Assembly (NCBI GenBank): GCA_022605955.1
Contig: JAKCOZ010000008.1
Coordinates: 25,669,083-25,733,082, forward strand
Source: Rallus limicola
Taxonomy: Eukaryota > Chordata > Aves > Gruiformes > Rallidae
Length of the DNA: 64,000 nucleotides
Direction: 5' to 3'
Below the pieces are notes generated by a model that was not told the DNA's origin, made no database searches, and saw only the letters and a list, made by a program, of their open reading frames with translations. Positions 42,701 to 54,700 of the stretch are shown here, in pieces (positions within the stretch are counted from its first letter, which is position 1; each line of letters opens with the position of its first letter). The position numbers were made by a program, and so were the translations under genes.

Positions 42701-45700
42701 CCATTTATTGTCTCGTACATTAGAAAAGATGTTATCTAAGTGTAAAATTCAATGGAGAAAATATTTTCTTTGTCTTCTGATGCCTGTTTGACCTTTATGT
42801 TACTACCTCACATTTAATATTAAGGCAATAGATGTTTTTGTTAACTAATTTCTTTGTTACACACTTAGTTTAAAATACTGAGTTTGTTTTCTGTACAAGT
42901 GATTTTACTGAAACTATTCTGTCATCTTTACCTTTCTTTATCTTCTTTATAATCATTGTGTTTTGGGTTTTTTCTAAAAATCAGTAGGAAAAAACCCAAG
43001 CTTGTTTGTAAATAATAGCAGGTTTAATTATTTTACTCAAGATTTCTGCTCCTAAAAAGCAGTCGAAACTACATCTTGCTGTTCAACATTTTCCCTGTAA
43101 ACTCCTAAAGAAATAAAACATACGCTGAGTTCATGTCAGAACAGATCCTTATGGTTTATGTCACACACAAAATCTTCAATCTCCTGAAATACAGATCAGG
43201 AATAACTGCATTAACAACTGCTAGATTAAACCTATGTGCAGATGTTACGAAGTGAACAAAATTAGACCACAGATAGATTTAAAAGCAGACAATGATACAG
43301 ACACTGTGGAGATTGCTTTTTAAGAAGTATAGAGCAAATTTGGAACATTCAGTGTTATTTCAGAAAAGGCACCTCTAGGTATTGCAGTTTAGTGTGTCAG
43401 GTTCCCATGGCAGTCACTGGAAAATACCATCTGTGTACGTACACGTGTGGTTAGATATGTATATTTTGTATTAAAAAATACAGGTAACTGCTGCAATAAA
43501 TAGTCAGCTCTCATGTTGCCAGTGGAAAGTACATGCCTTTTTCCTTTCTTCCACAACAGAGTCTTCAGGATCGGACAAATTTTGTTATGAAAAGCTTAAC
43601 ACAGAAGGCACAAAGAAAGGAAACTGTGGAAAGGATGGAGACCGATGGATTCAGTGTAGCAAACAGTAAGTACAGCTTGGTAAAGATTATTTGTAATTTA
43701 AATAGATTAATACTGGTTTAATGTTGTCTGCTTTTTCATTAATGTTTCAGCAGCTTGGTTTGCATTATTTCGATTCTTCTTTCCCTCATAAGATTTACAT
43801 CTTGAAAAAGTTCTGTTGCTCATTCTGACAAAATCCATGGGTGACTCAGCAATACAGTTGTAAAGAATTCCAAATTCTCAGAAAAACGTACTGTGACTTC
43901 AATTCTTTTGGAGGAGCTGGGGACAGGCAGCAGAAAGTCACAAGTACCTCAGCTTTGGTTGGGCTAAAGTAGGCTGTAAATACACACTCTGTTTTTGCTT
44001 GATGGGGGATTAGTGCCAGATTATGCTATTTCAGATATGTCCCAACCCTTATTTTGATCATTTGGATACTATATTCATTTGCATGTGATCATCATTAGAT
44101 GGATATTTGATTAAATTTACTTATCAAGTTAACAATCATTAGTGGATAGACTTAAAGTTCTCCTGATACAGTTTTACTGCTTTGTCATTTTTCAGTATGC
44201 ATGTAAAAATTTCAGACTCAGAACTGTGCTTTCCCTTTGACTATCTGATGTTTGGGAAGTCAGCCTGTTTCTGGATGACATGGTTCACATTTCAGATAGG
44301 ATAACAGAAAAGAGCTGTTTAATGTATTTTTTAAAAATATATTTAGGTGAGAGTAGTGTTGTTCTGATAAGTATATTAAAAACCTCATTTGAATGAAAGA
44401 TTCTGTTGGTCAATAGAAAGATGCAGAAAAATGATCTAGCAATTTTGACAAATACAGCTTCCAGCACTCATCCAGCTGCCCCTGTGACTTAGGACAATTC
44501 GAGTATGAGATGGAGTTTTAAGCTCTGATATTCTTCTGTTGAAGATTGCACAGATACCATCAAATAAAGCAGATTCTTTACCAAAATTCAGGCACACACA
44601 CTGCATGCTAATGGATGTTACTATGGTTCTGTGGTCCTGCAAGGGAAATAAAATTCAATTAAAAATTCAAACTTCACATTAACATATGGCATCCAAGCTG
44701 CTAGAAAGAGGGAAATGTAGTTTAGTCTGATAAGACAAAGCTTTGTCATATAATTTGGCTCCTCTTAATTGTACTGTATTGCATTTAGAGCACAGATTAA
44801 TTATTTTGTCCATGTGAACATTCACTGGTGCATTTGAATGGACAATTACTCTCTTGTCATTTATATCAAATAACATTTTATTTCCAAACTTGTACTCTTG
44901 AAGTCTGTCACGTGGCTTATAGTAATATATCACTTAATGTGATCAGCAGCATTGTTGCCTGTCTTTCTCTTTGGAAGTTTGCTTCATATTATTCCAGTAA
45001 CTTTTTGATTTATATTTTCATTTTACAGTGATGTTTTCTGTGGCTTTTTACTCTGTACTAATCTTACTAAAGTTCCACGGGTTGGTCAAGTTCAAGGAGA
45101 AATTATCCCAAATTCTTTTTACCATCAAGGACGAATAGTGGACTGCAGGTAAAAGATAATGCAGCATTCCAACGTTATTTTCCTGTCAAACCCAGTTGAA
45201 ATAAGATAAACAGTTATATGATTTCTAAGTAATTGATATCTTACAGCAAAATCATTATTCTGAGCAGTGTTTATTTTTCTATTTAAAAAAAAAAAAGCAT
45301 CCTAATAATCCACATCTAAAGACAGTGAAATGTGAGTGTCATCCTCCTGATTACTCTATCTGATCTCTCCAGTAGCAGAACTTCACAGTCTGACTTTAAT
45401 GCTCAGCATTATGTCTTTGTGTGGGAGGGAAGTCTGTAATTGCCAAGGACCTAAATATTAAACATAGTGGTTTAGAGTATTGTATCCTCAGATAAATCGC
45501 TGTAGGAAAGTGAGGGCTGAGAGGTAAGAAACTGAAGAGTTGTGGCAGGGTAAGATGTTAGGCTATGGTTCAGTTAAAGGGCAAGTAAAAGAATTTTAGT
45601 CTACAGCGTGCAATACTGTGTTGTATTTTAAAGACATTGACAATTGATAATGCTACTGTCATGCCAAGAATTCTCTTACATAGTTAGATCCTGAGTGATT

Positions 45701-48700
45701 AGTGATTCTTACCTTTTCTACTATTCCACTAGTGTATTGACTTGTCATCACATGTGAGGTTAGTTTTTTGTTATTTTTTTAGCAATAGTATTTTACAGCA
45801 TTTGGGGGTCACGGGTAGGGGGGAGAAGCACAGCCCTTCTAGGACTCTTGAAAAACCCCCAAAGCCTAATGTCCCCTTTTTGAGCATTTAAGTCATTATC
45901 TAAATTTCTTCTTAGCCTGACAACTGGAACAACTCGTCAGTGTTGTGGACAGACAGAAAAACTTTCTAATTTTGTTCACTCTGTCTACATGCTTGAATGA
46001 GAGAAAGATATGAGGCTTTTAGTATCTACACTAGCATGTTTAATATCTTCAAAATACTCCAGTCATAATACTAATAGTATCTTAAAACTTATTTCTCCTA
46101 GTGGTGCTCATGTTCTTTTAGATGATGATACAGATTTAGGTTATGTGGAGGATGGAGCTCCGTGTGGACCTCACATGATGTGTCTGGACAAAAAGTGCCT
46201 GCCTATTCAGTCCTTGAACATAAGCAGCTGTCCCATTGGTTCTAATGGAAAAGTCTGTTCTGGTCATGGGGTGAGTCTGTACTGGGAGTAAAGGATCTAG
46301 GAGATCTAGAAATCATCTTGGCACTTTCAGAGAGTTGCATGGATGGTGAGAGTAGTGTTAACTTTTCTGTTTTGCTTTGGATTATTCCAATTTGTAATTT
46401 TCAAAGAATGCTTCAGTTGATCAAACCTGCCATAGGATGTATTTATATTAAGCATCCTAGATAAGATTATTCAGTGAATACTTTCAAGAAGCAGTGAGAT
46501 AAAAGTTAAAATAAAAACCCCATGCGTACCACTTGCTTGTAATTATCAGAGTGGTGGTTATTTTCTGGGTTTTCTTGACATTATGTTCCAGTCTCCAAAA
46601 GACGTTGTTAGTTGATGCCCAATGACTGATTTTGTTTCTAGTCCCATAATCAAAACTTCATTCTTTATGTCTGTTTTATATCAAGACTTTTTTCTTAGTA
46701 GCCTCTTCTAGCAACACATTCCATGTTCTTATTCATATGGAAAGTTTATAGCTATTAACTCATGTATTTGATTTGGGTTTTGTCAGTTGGCTAGGTTTTC
46801 CTGTATGGGATAAATGTACTGCCAGTTTTAGTGAGTCCTAACTCCTTTTTTACATGTCGTTCAACTGACCACAGTTCCACTTCAGAAGAACTATTTCCTC
46901 TCCTCTAGACGATAAGCAAGCGCTCCTCACTGCCCCTGAGGAAAAAATGGCAACACAACCAATGAAAATTTTCTCTGTGGGAGCAAGCTGTAAATAAGAG
47001 GTTGTAAAGCCACAACCATGTCTTGAACATTTTAAACACAAATGCTTCTATTCCTTTTGGACATCCAGGCTCAAAGTCCCAGTTAGTTGGTTAGGGAAGA
47101 TCTAATTAGTCTAGGTAGGGGTTAATTAAGATAAGAATTTCAGTTATTTTTTTACATCTGATGCAGGTGTGTAGTGTGATGATGGAACCACTGGGAATCC
47201 TTCTGATTTCCTAGCATTTGAGTGTGTTTAGAGTGTTAAAGCCAACTTTCAGGTTATTGATAGATTATACTCATTCTAAATCCTCAGAGCTGCTATTACA
47301 GCATATAAATGGATAAGTTTTAAACTGTGAATACAACACCGAATTGCATCCTAAACAAACTTACTAAAATGCACAACTGTTGTAACTTATTCTCTTTTCC
47401 AGGTTTGTAGTAATGAAGCCACTTGCATTTGTAATTTCTCCTGGGCTGGGACAGACTGCAGCATTGATGATCCTATCAGGGATACTGGTGGCAAGAAGGA
47501 AGAAGGACCCAAGGGTTTGTGTGATTTCAGTTTTGATGTTCTTTCAAGTATTTATGAGTTTTTCTGTTGCTACATGGTAGTAGAATTAGTATATAGAAAG
47601 AGAATACTTTCTGTAGACTCAGTGAAATTCTGCATTGTGTAGATTATGTAGGTCTTTCTGCTTTGAAAATTTATGAAACTTGTGTTTCTCTAACCTAAAT
47701 TTAGGGAAAAATTCAATAAGTAATGGAATGTACTTCTGGTTTTTCCTTCATCCTTTATACTCCAAATTTTTACAATGATTTTCTTTGTGATTGGGATCTG
47801 AGTAAGTGTAGCTCTTAATATTTCTGATATTTGAGTATTTAGGTTTTACTAGAAATTCCGGTTCTCTTAGTTGTTCTCAGCTGTTGCTGTACCTCTGTGT
47901 TGTTCTCCGGGAGCTGTAGCATAAAAAAGGGAAAAGTGGAATGTCCCTGGTGGGAAAAAAAGCTATGGTTTCTTGAAATCAAGGTTTCAATGGGTAGAAG
48001 AATAAATACATTAAGATTTTAAGGACTTTATATTATTCTTACAATCACTATTACTTAATGTCATGTACTGAGTAGGTATTTCCACTGGATATGCAGTATA
48101 AATACAAAGAGAAGCTATTGAGGAAAGAGTTCATCAGAAAGGTCTTTCCAAGAGGACGAAAAGCACTTGAGATTTTCTCTGACTTCTCTTCCAAAGAATG
48201 TCTTTGGATTATGCTGTCTGGTTTTTTTCATGTCTTTTCTGTCATTGGGACGTTGTCCAACATCAGACTATAGTATCCAGCATTACACATTTACAGATAA
48301 CATTCCCAATAAACAACTGAGAAACCCAAGCAGGTTTTTCTCTCTTGGGTCACAGCTCCTGGTTCTTTGATAGAGCTATTTAAAACAGTAGTCCGTAGAG
48401 CTCAGACTCTTATCCAAGGTTTCCAGGGAGGAACAGATTTTGGTGTGTGGCTCTACTACTTCTTGTGTGCCTTATTCTTTTGCCCGTTAGTAGGATGATT
48501 CCAGTAGACCTTTACCAAGATGTGTTGAAGAGATCATCTTAAAACAAGTTGGCACTATGAAGGAGGCTCTCTAGAACAGTCCAGAGTTGTACTGAGGAAT
48601 CAGTGTAGGTGCTTCTGGACTCCTAACCCCCTACCACTGTTGAGTGTGGAGCAGTGGTTTGCACCCTGCCTCACAAAGCCACCTGCCTTTCCATTTCTTT

Positions 48701-51700
48701 CTGTGGAATACTGCTTACAGAGACTTAAAAAAACTAATGGAGGACAGCAGTATAGAGCTGGCTGCTTCTCCTTGTGTGTGGATGGGAATAGTATTTACAG
48801 TTAGAGAGTACATTAATTTTACAGTGCTAATTCCAAATCCTATAGGAAGGAAATTGTTCCCTGCTCTGTCAAAAGGCAACACTGATCTTTGCTAGAACTT
48901 TGTAATTAAGATTAATTCATCTAATTCGGAATGGAAGTACCTTTAGGAAAATTCGTATGTCAATGTTGAAGTGTTATGGGAAAAACTCTTAAAATGAATA
49001 GTATGTGCATGGATTTCTACCAGCAGGTTCAGACATAAAGGTTAGATCCCATTTTTCAACAGAGTCCTCTGCAAAAAGGCAGAATATGCTTTTGTGCAAG
49101 GTGCCTCAGTGATTTCAAAAGACTGATTTTTACTTTTGTTGTTAATTTATTGATGTTGAATCACCCAGAAGTCAATATATGAGCCTGAGCACTGACAGCT
49201 GCTGTAATCTCTTTGTGCTAGTAGTGGAATTCCTTTGTGAGAAAATGTCAGAATAACACAGAAGTAGTTTTCTGCTTTGTAAAGATCCAATGTACTCAAG
49301 TAGTTTCCATTATTTTCTTTCCCCTTATTACCACTAGTGCTTCCTATGTCATATGTCAATTTACAAGTCTGAGACGGTAAACAAAATACTTGTTTTTCCT
49401 TAGACCTAAGTTTGAGATTTGTTGTGTTTCAGAAACAGAACACTCAGAACCACCAAGACTTTTCACACCATAAAGCCAAGCATTTTTCTTACTACAATTA
49501 GTGTATGTATAGCTAGGAAGTATTGCTGTTTATCTATATATTGTTATGACTGGTTCTCTTGCACTTTCCAGACCTTTCCATCGTCCATCAATTGCTTTTG
49601 GCTCCATACTGTATTTCAGGATTTAAAAAAATAATAGTCCTTAATTATCTTGGTATGAATACCTCAGCCTTGAATTACTCTAAACTTAGCAACCTGCTAC
49701 ATATCCTGTGCTAGCAGACATCCACAGCATGACACCAGTTCTGGGAAGCAAGTTTTCTTGCTGTTAGCTTTTTGCTACTGTAGAAACTCTGAATTACTTA
49801 AGAGTGCTGACTAGTAGTTTTGAAATTGTCAGGCCTCTGTAAGCACACAAGACTCTTCCTTTGCAGTTTCATTTGCAGAATTATGCCTTTGTTTGACTAG
49901 TGGCATGGTGTTTGTTTGGGTTTTTATATAAAACTTATGTCTCAAGTGTGTGTGTGTGTTTGTGTGTGTATATTTATGAAACAGGAATAGGAAACCATTT
50001 CAAAAGAGGCTTTATTCAGCATGAAGACTGTAAAGTTTCTGTCCCTTGGAAAAGTTCCTGTTAGACAAGAATTCTGCTGCTTGCTTATGGTCTGTTGTGA
50101 CTCAATGAACCTGTTAAGCTTTTACACTTACACAGGAAATGTACAGATGTTTTCCTTAAAGAGTTCCCTTAAAAAAAAAAAGTAAAATAAGGGCTCATTG
50201 TTTTGAGAGGCTATGTGAATGCACTGACGTGTTACCTGGAGCACACTTCTAGGGTAGGTTTTTCCCTGTTAATGGGTCTTTAGCTCATATAGATAAATAG
50301 TGAGTGCTATTAAGAAACACAGTAAGGAAGGAAGATATTGCTAGCTAGAAAAGGAATTAATTACAAAGTTGCATTTGTTTTCCTTCTCTGCAATGGAACT
50401 GTTTCCAAATAGTTTTAATTTGCTCAGTTAGGTTATGGGTACAGTAAGTTTCTGGTGATCAAAAGGAAGTTTTCTTATTGGTGCTTTACTTACATTTTGG
50501 CTGGTTTAAGTGAGCAGGAAGTTGAGGATGTTCCCTTTTAAAGTCAATAATAGAGATGGGCTGAAAGGAATAGTCGCAGGTCTGCAGGAAAACTCATTGA
50601 AATGTTTGCAAGCATTCAAAAAAACCAAATATACAGCTCGTTTCAGAATGTTTAAAGCCACAGTATTTGATAAATAAAGGTTTGTCAGGAGGTTTGAATT
50701 GTTTGTCCGATGTTGGGTTACAGCATAAAATACTCCTTTAAGGAATTACTTCATGTTTTCATTTCAGACTTATGTGATCATTTCCTTAAAAAATCTTCCC
50801 TTTTCCCTCCACACAGTGAGCATGGCCACTAACAGGCTAATAGGTGCAGTGGCAGGGACCATTCTGGCCTTGGGGGTGATTTTTGGAGGCACAGGGTGGG
50901 GAATAGAGTAAGCATTTTTCTTAGCTTGAGTTTTATGTTTGGTGCCTAGTGTGTGAGGTAACTGTATGCACCCGAGCCCTCTGTGTATTACCCCATTAGC
51001 TTTGTCATGTGGTGACCGTATTTGTCATGTGATTTGACTGTGTCTGTGTCATGTGGTTTGCTCATGCAGTGTTGAACCTTCTCCTGTCTGGGATAATGTG
51101 GGGCATATAACAGTAAGTTTGTGAACTTCTACATTGTCACAGTAAAAATAAATGTCTGAATGTTTCCATTACACCAAATTATAAAAATAATGGGGGAAAC
51201 GGAAGTTTGATTATTTTGCAAAATAGACTGAGTAACGTGGACTAATTCATAAAATGCAGGCATTGTTTATTGCACTCTGTGGGGCTTTCAGTCTAATGCT
51301 AAGTCACACAATCTAGATAGGAAGATGAAAACTGATGATAAGGGTATAGACAGCCAGTGTGTATATAAGGGTATAGACAGCTCTGCGTGTTCTGTTACCT
51401 CAGGGTTCTAGAATGCTGAAGTACAGAATTCATACTTCAAGAATAGGTATGACCAATTTTTATTCTATTCATAGTTTTAGGAAACTGTAATCTTAAGTGC
51501 TAGCCTACTACTTCAATTTTAATAGTGGCTATGATTTATCTACCTCTGTGTGTGTATGTGTACACAGATAAATACCTGTGTAAGAACTCTCTTCACTCTG
51601 CGTTCACTGTGCAAGCTATTGAATAAATGGCTGTTCTGCGATTTCCAACTTCACCATGTTTCTAGCACTGCGTATCAGGGCTCTGAAGGGGGAACCGGAA

Positions 51701-54700
51701 CCAGGCGGTTTGTTGCTGCTAATCAGGCTGTGTGAAGCAGCAGTCAGGATGTTCTCATTCAGGCCACACAGGTGGTCTTCTGGTAGGCAGCGCTTTTTGT
51801 GCCTGAGTTTGCAGCCCTAGACAGAGACTTTTTAGCTTTTGCTGAGCTGGGCTGTTACATGAAACTCATCACAGATTCTCAGAAGAGTGGAGACCTTTGC
51901 ACACGCAGAGCACAACTAATAGAAAAACAAGTGGAGGGAAGTAAGTACTGGATCATCTGATTGAGAAAGATCAGATTGGTGCTTTACTGGTGGCTTTTAC
52001 AGCTGGTTGCTAAAAACTAAAGACACTGAAGATTGGAGAGGTTTGGGACCCAGCTTCTGGAGCAGAGAATTCACCTACAGCTTGAGGACAATTTTGCCTT
52101 CTAGTTACATTCTGCCTTGCACTCTTCTGTTTTTATCTTCCCTTGCCAGCTGTCTCAATCCACTTGGCTCTGACCAATGTCTCTGACCATTTGTTCTTGC
52201 TCCTATATCCTTCTGCTCCAGCTCCAGCTTTTCTTCATCTGTCCTCTCCTCCCATCTCTCACTACCTGACTCATTCTTTGTTTTGTTTCTCTCCTCTGGT
52301 TCCTTCAGATGTACAGGTACGCTTAAGGTTAGCCACTGCTGCTTCTTGTTCCTTGGCTTCAAGAAAGCACAGAGGGAACACAAATGCCCTATCTGGCTGG
52401 TGCCATCAATGGCTGCAAGGGAGGTTGTGTTCATCAAAACCTGACAGCGGGTTCTGCCGGTCTTCCTTCCTTGCCACTTCACTTGCAAATTGCAAACTTC
52501 TCTTCACAGTGCTGAAATAACTTCACTTTCTTAATACTTCATGGATTTACTTCAGAAATTGTGAGGGACAAAATGGCAGAGCAGTTGTTTCCCAAAGGGG
52601 TACTTAGCTTTAACTTAAATCAGAGGATCTGGCTGGCAAAGTGACAGGCAGAAGAAAGACATCAAAGCAAACATCAAACCATCAGTGTGTTGTTACCTGC
52701 AAGACAATCTGCAGCTAGCTTAACTCTTCTAGATGCTACCTGATGAAGATTTTGGGAATAGTCTGAAGCCCACTGAAATTAAAGGTGTGTTCTAACACCT
52801 TTGTATCAGAGATGATGACTGGAGATGGTAGGACAACTGTGCCAAAGCAGGTGATGCCTTAAGAAAGGGGGCTGTGCCAGGTGGTTATGGTGCAGGTAGC
52901 TGTAGGAGCTTCTTTTGACCAACAAATCCGTGTCTGCAGGGTGGAGCATCAGTACAGTGGAAAGAACAAGTATTTGGGAAGTGCTGCCTCTTGGGACAGT
53001 CTGGATGGGAAATGACCCCACAGTACAGTGGTGGTTTTAAACATTCCTCTGACTTTCAGTTTGTGCATATGTAAGTAATTCGAGCACCTGAGTCCAGTGA
53101 CTGGAGAAGCTTATTTAGCTGAAACAGCCTGATTTATGCTGTTCTTCATAAATGTCACTAACCAAAATGAGCTGATGCAAAGTGGACTGCACTCTTGTAG
53201 CAAAATTCTGGTTTCTTAATAATTCAATTTCCTTGATAATGCTTAATAAAACACAGCATACACCTTTAAGGTAAGGTATAACATGTAATAGCAGTCCCAT
53301 TGTAAGTACTTTTTATCTGCAGGGTTTGTTAGCCTTAAAACCAGCTCACCAATAATCCTCTTAAATCTCTCTACTAAGAAACTGGAGCTTGTTAATTGGA
53401 GGGCTCCGTTCTCACAAACAAGTGGTTGCTGCTTAGTAATCACAAGGGTTCCTCCAGCTTTGGGTTTATACTGAAGTCAGAAATGAGATGATAGCCTTGT
53501 TGGTTACCAGTGGAATTTTACCTTGACTGTAGCCTTTTCAGGCTCTTTATGAGGTAAAAGGGCTGTTTCTCTGCACATGTAGGAACTGCCACTCCTGGCA
53601 TTCTGTGGAACAGTTTTGAAACCGCTGCAGTAGAAGGGGCATGCCTTTATCCACAGCCATACATTATCCTCTTCTGTTTCAACTTAGGTTTAATTCTTCT
53701 GTATTTATAGTAAATAAAACCAATATTGATTTTCTGTCTTGAAAGAACACACTATGTTTGCAGAATGGATGTGCACTATGAAATAGACTTGTGTTCCCCC
53801 ACCCCAAACACTGGACAACCAGGGAGCACAGCAAGAGGAGGGATGTAGAATAGCAGCCACTTGGAACTTCCTTATCGAAGTCTTTCCTGTCAGTTTAACT
53901 CTATACCTCTTTTGTGGGAAGATAGCATTCAATGGTTGGAAAGAAATCAGTGTTAGAGTATTTCAGGACTTCCAAAACTTATTACAGGTAAATTACTTGC
54001 CGTGTTTTCAGTCTCATTGCAACCGTGATAAAATCCACAGTAAGCTGTAGAGCTGTGTCAGATACAGCAGCTCATTGGGCTGCTGTTGAAAGCAAGCCTT
54101 CATTGGGAATCATTCACTATCTCACTCCTGTTGATGTGAGCCAGGTGTGACTTTAAAGGTAAGTCCAAATGAGCTATGTACTTCTAAATCATGAAAAATT
54201 ACCTTTGAATTATTATCAAATTTGTGGTGCGCTGCTCGTATCTATAAAACTCACTGCATTTCTTCTCAGTGCAAGTCTTTATTAATACTCCTGAATACTC
54301 TTTGTGCAGGAATCACAGAAAGCAGTTTTAAAAGTTTGGTATTCTTTTAGCTAGACTGATCTCCAAAAGCCTGGTATGGGAAACTCGTAATGAATGTGAT
54401 GAATTTAGATGACTGTGGGAAATCTTAAAACTTTTGTGCAGGTACTTATGGTAGGGTCTGGGACAGGGCAGAAGGGTCTGTGATACTGGTCAAACAACCT
54501 AAAACTTTCAGTTGTTGCAGATGTCCTTGCTCTTTCCTTTGCTGATCTCTGGCTGCTCCTTCTTCCTTATGTTAGCTGTCGACAGGTTTTCAAACTCAGT
54601 TTCAGAACACTTAAAATAGGAAAACTTCAATTGCTTGGGTTGGGGAAACTGGGATAGGAGGTAAGAACAGGTTTTGAAGGCTATTCCCAAACATGTAAAT

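Noticed and set aside
52105..52520. Open reading frames of about 125 codons on both strands at the same place
   Set aside because: Both strands being open reflects local composition. No family resemblance, no splice signals placing it in ADAM23, and no promoter or polyadenylation context.
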